A stretch of 64,000 bases of DNA, from contig NZ_JACGXN010000001.1 of NCBI RefSeq assembly GCF_014138285.1, positions 1,105,314 through 1,169,313 on the forward strand. The letters are read 5' to 3'. The stretch is from Phyllobacterium myrsinacearum. Lineage in GTDB: Bacteria; Pseudomonadota; Alphaproteobacteria; Rhizobiales; Rhizobiaceae. The notes beneath the pieces are model-generated. The model ran no database searches. It was not told the origin of the DNA and saw only the letters and a list, made by a program, of their open reading frames with translations. This document shows positions 59,797-64,000 of this stretch, one piece after another. Position numbers and translations under genes: made by a program. The first letter of the stretch is position 1; every line of letters starts with the position of its first letter.

Positions 59797-60653
59797 GCCC
59801 CCTCCTCCAATGCCAGTTTGGCACGTCGGCGCGCGGCAAGCGTTCCATGCTTGGGTGCGAAAACAAAGGCGGTGAGAAAAACAAGTGTCTGCAGCACAAC
59901 GATTATGCCGCCGGTCGCGCCATCGAGGAAATAGCTGAAATAGGCACCGACAAAACTGGTCAAAGCGCCAATCAGTACACTCGTCTGGATCAGGCGCGGG
60001 AAACGGTCATGCAAGAGATAGGCGGTTGCCCCCGGTGTAACAACCATAGCCACAACCAGAAACGCACCCACCGTCTGCATGGCTGCCACCGTCGACGCAC
60101 TGAGCAGGGTAAAGAACAGTATCTTGAGGAGTGGAGGATTGAGCCCGATGGAACGCGCGTGATTCTCGTCGAAGAACGTAACCATGAGATCCTTCCATTT
60201 GACGAGGAGGACAGCCAGCGACACTCCGCAAATGATGACCAGTTGCAGCGTATCTTCTGGGGTGATCGCCAGAATATTGCCGAGCACAATGGTCTGGATG
60301 TTCACCGAGGCAGGGGACAGCGACATCATGAACAGGCCAAGCCCGAAGAACGACGTAAAGATAAGACCGATGATGGCATCTTCTTTCAGCTTCGTCCGCT
60401 GATTGAGAAACAGCATGGTGACTGCGGCAAGACCGCCGGAAAAGAACGCACCAATGGAAAACGGCAGGCCCAGCATGTAGGCGCCGGCGACACCGGGCAC
60501 GATGGAATGGGAGAGCGCATCGCCGATCAGCGACCAGCCCTTCAGCATAAGATAAGCGGAAAGGAAGGCGCAGACACCGCCAACCAGCGCGCTGACCCAC
60601 ATGGCATTGACCATGTAATTGTAGGAAAAGGGTTCGAGAAGGGTCTGCATCAT
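59793..60653 (-). CDS. sitC: manganese/iron ABC transporter permease SitC
   Basis: A 286-residue ABC-3 permease. Signatures: [31 protein letters not shown] and [34 protein letters not shown]; the region [21 protein letters not shown] is typical. A charged tail ([22 protein letters not shown]) ends the protein. Overlaps sitB and sitD by 4 bp each. Confidence 0.93.
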   Translation of the reverse strand: MMQTLLEPFSYNYMVNAMWVSALVGGVCAFLSAYLMLKGWSLIGDALSHSIVPGVAGAYMLGLPFSIGAFFSGGLAAVTMLFLNQRTKLKEDAIIGLIFTSFFGLGLFMMSLSPASVNIQTIVLGNILAITPEDTLQLVIICGVSLAVLLVKWKDLMVTFFDENHARSIGLNPPLLKILFFTLLSASTVAAMQTVGAFLVVAMVVTPGATAYLLHDRFPRLIQTSVLIGALTSFVGAYFSYFLDGATGGIIVVLQTLVFLTAFVFAPKHGTLAARRRAKLALEEGA

Positions 60654-61546
60654 GATTGCGGCTTACCTTTCCCTGTGGGTTCGCCGTAGATCACGAAGGG
60701 ACGTTCATCATCGCTCAGCACCGTGACGCTGCGCGGGTCCGCATCGGCATGCAGATCAACGCCGCCAAGAATGAAGTGCCGCAGCACGCCACCGAAAGTC
60801 ATTTCCAGATTGGCCTGTGTGAACACCTTTTCGGTCGGGCCGGATGCGAGAACAGTGCGGTTTACCAGCACAGCCCGGTCACAGAATTCGGGCACGCTGC
60901 CGAGATTATGCGTGGAAACCAGCATGACCTTGCCGTCATCGCGCAGGGATCGCAAAAGGCCTATGATGGCCTCTTCTGTCCGCACGTCGACCCCGGTAAA
61001 AGGTTCATCCAGAAGAATGATATCGCCTTCCTGCGCCAGCGCGCGGGCAAGGAAGACACGCTTCTTCTGCCCGCCCGAGAGCTCGCCGATCTGGCGCTTG
61101 CGAAAATCCGTCATGCCGACCCGTTCCAGCGCGGCCGTCACCATATGCTGGTCGCGCTTTTTCGGGATGCGCAGAAAATTCATATGGCCGTATCGTCCCA
61201 TCATCACGACGTCTTCGACCAGAACGGGGAAATTCCAGTCGACATCCTCGCTTTGCGGCACATAGGCCACCACATTGCGCTTGAGCGCCCGTCCCGCCTG
61301 TTCACCCAGGATCGAGACCGATCCTTTGGCGAGGGGCACAAAGCCCATGATGGCTTTGAACAGGGTGGACTTGCCACTACCGTTGACGCCGACAAGCGCG
61401 GTAATCGATCCGCGCGGGATGTCAAAACTCGCATTGCGCAGTGCCGTGTGACCATTGCGGTAGGTCACGGTGACATCATGCACGGAAAGACCAGCCCCCC
61501 GCTTTGCAGCGGAGGGACCGGCGAGCGTTTGGGAAGACACGCTCAC
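60650..61546 (-). CDS. sitB: manganese/iron ABC transporter ATP-binding protein SitB
   Basis: A 298-residue ATPase with Walker [11 protein letters not shown]-loop [25 protein letters not shown], signature [15 protein letters not shown], Walker [13 protein letters not shown] and H-loop STHNLGSV. The Q-loop with DVDWNFP is characteristic of SitB/ZnuC-like Mn importers. N-terminal extension (about 20 residues) and a C-terminal tail after 250 are lineage-specific. Overlaps sitA by 4 bp. Confidence 0.94.
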   Translation of the reverse strand: MSVSSQTLAGPSAAKRGAGLSVHDVTVTYRNGHTALRNASFDIPRGSITALVGVNGSGKSTLFKAIMGFVPLAKGSVSILGEQAGRALKRNVVAYVPQSEDVDWNFPVLVEDVVMMGRYGHMNFLRIPKKRDQHMVTAALERVGMTDFRKRQIGELSGGQKKRVFLARALAQEGDIILLDEPFTGVDVRTEEAIIGLLRSLRDDGKVMLVSTHNLGSVPEFCDRAVLVNRTVLASGPTEKVFTQANLEMTFGGVLRHFILGGVDLHADADPRSVTVLSDDERPFVIYGEPTGKGKPQS

Positions 61547-62436
61547 TGGGTGAAACCTTTGGCTACGGTTTGTGCCGTGACACGCAAGAGGTCGAGATAA
61601 GTCGGTACCGGACCATCAGGATCGCTGAGCGAATCGACATAGAGAACGCCGCCATATTTCGCGCCTGTCTCACGAGCGACCTGCTTGGCGGGTGAAGCGG
61701 AGATCGTGCTTTCGCTGAAAACTACGGGAATTTTTTCAGCCCGAACCTTGTCGATTACCTTGCGAACCTGCTGGGGCGTGCCCTGCTGGTCGGCATTGAT
61801 TGGCCAGAGATAGAGTTCTTTCATGTCGAAATCGCGCGCGAGGTAGCTGAAAGCGCCTTCACTGGTCACAAGCCAGCGGCGCTCGACAGGAACAGCGGCC
61901 AGACTTTCGCGGATCGGCGCAACGGTCGCCCGGATCTTTTCCGAATAGGCCGCCGCATTGCGGTCATAGACGGCGGCGTTCGCCGGGTCATACTTGCCGA
62001 GTGCCTTACGGATATTTTCCACATAGATCAGCGCGGCATTGGGTGACATCCAGGCATGTGGATTTGGCTTGCCTTCATAGGGGCCTTCCGAAATGCCCAT
62101 TGGCTCTACACCCTCGCTGACAACGACGCTCGGGACATCCTTTACATTGCCGAAGAATTTTTCGAACCAGCGCTCAAGACCGAGACCATTCCACAGAACG
62201 AGATTGGCATCTTGTGCCTTCAGGATATCGCCGGGTGTCGGCTGATAGTCATGAATTTCCGCATTGGGTTTGGTAATCGAATCCACATTCGCGGCATCAC
62301 CCGCAACATTGCGGGCCATATCGGCGATGATCGTAAAGGTGGTGACCACCTTGAACTTCTTGCCGTCGGCAGCGGATGCCGGGCCAAGGATCGTCAAAAG
62401 AGTAAAAACAGCAATCAACAGTCGAGATAATCTCAT
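61543..62436 (-). CDS. sitA: manganese/iron-binding periplasmic protein SitA
   Basis: A 297-residue cluster A-I metal-binding protein. Residues 1-22 are a signal peptide ending GPASAA. Metal ligands are visible: His in [11 protein letters not shown] (about 62), His in NPHAWMSP (about 127), Glu in [14 protein letters not shown] (about 193) and Asp in [17 protein letters not shown] (about 268). First of sitABCD, transcribed away from mur across 235 bp holding a Mur box. Confidence 0.95.
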   Translation of the reverse strand: MRLSRLLIAVFTLLTILGPASAADGKKFKVVTTFTIIADMARNVAGDAANVDSITKPNAEIHDYQPTPGDILKAQDANLVLWNGLGLERWFEKFFGNVKDVPSVVVSEGVEPMGISEGPYEGKPNPHAWMSPNAALIYVENIRKALGKYDPANAAVYDRNAAAYSEKIRATVAPIRESLAAVPVERRWLVTSEGAFSYLARDFDMKELYLWPINADQQGTPQQVRKVIDKVRAEKIPVVFSESTISASPAKQVARETGAKYGGVLYVDSLSDPDGPVPTYLDLLRVTAQTVAKGFTQ

Positions 62437-62517
62437 ATCGCCTCCAGCAAACTCCAGAAATGGCGCGATTTTCCGCCGCCACTGTTACTCCATAACGTTC
62501 GAGTCTTCGTTCGTCAA

Positions 62518-62538
62518 TGCAAATGCAAATGATTTGCA
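62518..62538. promoter_or_regulatory. Mur-box-like palindrome between sitA and mur
   Basis: TGCAAAT-G-ATTTGCA at 62524-62538 is a perfect 7-1-7 palindrome, preceded by an overlapping direct copy TGCAAAT at 62518-62524. It resembles the Mur-responsive sequences reported upstream of rhizobial sitABCD genes. It lies 82 bp upstream of the sitA ATG, suitable for Mn-dependent repression. Confidence 0.72.
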
Positions 62539-62671
62539 AAAAGAAATTCGATGCCGTTTGCGACGTTGCGGGGAGAGTCTGACGTTGAAATTCTGTGTAT
62601 CAGTTGCCGTATTTGTCACGGCCAGTTGAGAATCTTTGCAACTGAACGCGTTCTGGCGCATAATCAAGCTC

Positions 62672-63106
62672 ATGAAACACGCTATCAATCAGAAGCCGGA
62701 TTACGAGAAAGAACTGCGCAAGGCAGGCGTTCGGATCACCCGTCCCCGCCGAATCATTCTCGATATTCTGACCTCCACGGAAGACCATCCGGACGCGATG
62801 AAGATTTTCCATCGTGCCATCGAGATCGACGACAGCATTTCGCTTTCGACCGTATATCGGACCATGAACCTACTGGAGGAAATGGGGGCTATTCATCGCC
62901 ACGCCTTCAACGGGGGCCCATCGCGCTTTGAACAGGCTCATGGCGAGCATCACGACCATCTGATCGACGTCGATACCGGCGATGTGATCGAGTTCCAGTC
63001 GGATAAGATCGAAAAGCTGCAGGAAGAAATTGCCCGCGCGCTCGGCTATGACATCATTCATCATCGGTTGGAGCTCTACGGACGAAAGTCCAAGCCGTCG
63101 GAATAG
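62672..63106 (+). CDS. mur: manganese-responsive Fur-family regulator
   Basis: A 144-residue Fur-family protein from the ATG at 62672. The DNA-binding half has [44 protein letters not shown]; the metal-binding half has [32 protein letters not shown]. The C-terminal CxxC structural zinc pairs of classical Fur are absent, as in rhizobial Mur. Divergent from sitABCD, so it most likely represses it with Mn(II). A short hairpin terminator follows. Confidence 0.92.
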   Translation: MKHAINQKPDYEKELRKAGVRITRPRRIILDILTSTEDHPDAMKIFHRAIEIDDSISLSTVYRTMNLLEEMGAIHRHAFNGGPSRFEQAHGEHHDHLIDVDTGDVIEFQSDKIEKLQEEIARALGYDIIHHRLELYGRKSKPSE

Positions 63107-63120
63107 TTGACGTCTTCGCA

Positions 63121-63143
63121 CAAACGTCCAAGACGTTTGCTTT
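63121..63143 (+). terminator. probable terminator of mur
   Basis: CAAACGTC (63121-63128), loop CAA, GACGTTTG (63132-63139), then CTTT: a perfect 8-bp stem with a weak T tract, before the cupin gene. Confidence 0.6.
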
Positions 63144-63189
63144 CGCGGGAAGCATAACTTGCGCCGGCATTTGCCCGAGGGAGTTATGC

Positions 63190-63573
63190 ATGCAAACAAT
63201 CCAGCCAAAATCTTACAAGGCCATCAATTTTTCCGAAAAGTACACGCTGTTTTCAGAACAGTGGTCACCCAAAGTCGTTGCCGAACTGAATGATTACCAA
63301 TTCAAGATCGTCCGCATCGAGGGTGATTTCATCTGGCACGATCATCCGGAAACTGATGAGGCTTTCATTGTTCTGGACGGTGAGCTGCGCATTGATTTTC
63401 GCGATGGATCCGTGACGATCAAATCGGGCGAAATGTACGTTGTCCCCAAAGGGGTCGAACACAAACCCTATGCCGAAAAGGAGGTCAGGCTGATGCTGAT
63501 CGAGCCGCGCGGCGTGATGAACACCGGCAATGAAGGCGGGGAGCGCACCGCCCAGAACGATGTCTGGATCTGA
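63190..63573 (+). CDS. cupin-domain protein
   Basis: A 127-residue small cupin. Motif 1 is FIWHDHPETDEAFIVLDGELRIDF with the two histidines and glutamate of the metal site; motif 2 is MYVVPKGVEHKPYAEKEVRLML with the third histidine. Single-domain cupins of this type include sugar- or mannose-6-phosphate isomerase-like and sensor proteins; the substrate cannot be told. GAGGGAG lies before the ATG. Convergent with the LysR gene. Confidence 0.88.
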   Translation: MQTIQPKSYKAINFSEKYTLFSEQWSPKVVAELNDYQFKIVRIEGDFIWHDHPETDEAFIVLDGELRIDFRDGSVTIKSGEMYVVPKGVEHKPYAEKEVRLMLIEPRGVMNTGNEGGERTAQNDVWI

Positions 63574-63590
63574 GCAGCACGCGCCCCAGT

Positions 63591-64000
63591 TCAGTTTATC
63601 TGTGCCAATTCGCGGCGCAGAAAATCATCCAGCCGGTCAATGGCCGGGCTCGATGACACCGGGCTGCGCATAATGCCGATTTCGAGGTCATGCAGCGGCG
63701 GCAGACCTTCATTCTCGCCGATAACGCGCAGCGTCGACGGCACGCTGCAGGCGGCGAGCGCGGCAACTGCCAGTCCAGCCTGCACAACGGCAATCAATCC
63801 GAGCAGGCTGGCACTGGAATAGGTGCAGCGATAGCTGCGGTCCGCATCCCCCAGCGCATCCAGCACATTCATGCGCGCGGCGCAGCCGGGCTCAAACAGG
63901 GCAATGGGGAGCGGATCATTTTCCCAGGCAACATGAGTTGGTGATGCCACCCAGATCAAACGTTCGCGGCGTATCACCTCCAATGGCTGGGTAGCCCCAC
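63591..64000 (-). CDS. LysR-family transcriptional regulator, 3' part (cut by window edge)
   Basis: The reverse strand is open from the window edge to a stop at 63591, about 136 residues. The sequence GATQPLEVIRRERLIWVAS, then NDPLPIALFEPGCAARMNVLDAL, YSSASLLGLIAVVQAGLAVAAL and a tail ending DDFLRRELAQIN match the effector-binding domain of LysR regulators. The helix-turn-helix lies outside the window. A TTG at 63983 is not a real start, since the frame continues. Confidence 0.85.
   Translation of the reverse strand, partial: GATQPLEVIRRERLIWVASPTHVAWENDPLPIALFEPGCAARMNVLDALGDADRSYRCTYSSASLLGLIAVVQAGLAVAALAACSVPSTLRVIGENEGLPPLHDLEIGIMRSPVSSSPAIDRLDDFLRRELAQIN

Overview
The window reads as a chromosomal segment of an alphaproteobacterium of the Hyphomicrobiales, near Brucella/Ochrobactrum and Phyllobacterium. 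The reasons are a cyclic beta-1,2-glucan synthase whose best start gives 2867 residues (the Brucella Cgs length), a Mur-type Fur regulator divergent from sitABCD, the RegB/RegA (ActS/ActR) pair, MmcB, and the hut gene order with hutF and a GntR-type hutC. The genus cannot be fixed by reading alone. No rRNA, tRNA, insertion sequence, prophage or CRISPR array was seen.

Layout. 1-865: 5' part of a TadG-like pilus-assembly protein. 991-7311: operon for a membrane-type dipeptidase and a peptide ABC importer. 7557-8251: TumE/TumA toxin-antitoxin pair with twin operators, convergent with gyrB (8287-10728). 10922-12301: a lone cytochrome P450. 12358-13511: Xre/MbcA-RES toxin-antitoxin pair with twin operators. 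13506-16628: glutathione-dependent formaldehyde oxidation (frmA, fghA) with a GNAT acetyltransferase and a DUF1345 membrane protein between them. 16779-22060: two tandem paralogous modules, each a serine-carboxypeptidase-like (S10) lipoprotein followed by a small exported EF-hand protein. 22381-28202: hrpB, the redox two-component pair actS/actR, mmcB and an L,D-transpeptidase lipoprotein. 28252-28955: Phd/VapC-type toxin-antitoxin pair. 29087-33625: pgm, an Mrp-type ATPase, and an AhpD-like protein divergent from an ECF sigma factor that carries an ECF41-like promoter. 33662-36674: copper-handling operon (DUF2946, PepSY membrane protein, PCu(A)C, SCO1). 36758-44682: complete histidine utilisation locus, hutIHGUD divergent from hutFC around a palindromic operator. 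44946-45809: three small unrecognised genes. 46140-49956: sulfate ABC importer (sbp-cysT-cysW-cysA). 50305-58908: cyclic glucan synthase. 58945-63106: sitABCD divergent from mur around a Mur-box-like palindrome. 63190-64000: a cupin protein and the 3' part of a LysR regulator.

Most of the window is core metabolism and nutrient uptake. Accessory character is concentrated in the three toxin-antitoxin modules of three families within about 21 kb, the duplicated peptidase/EF-hand modules, which contain locally AT-richer stretches, and the small unknown cluster between hut and cys. That cluster shares a 24-25 bp upstream sequence with the sulfate operon, which suggests but does not prove common control. 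The peptidase/EF-hand duplication and the sulfate-linked small cluster are the two best candidates for an undescribed system.
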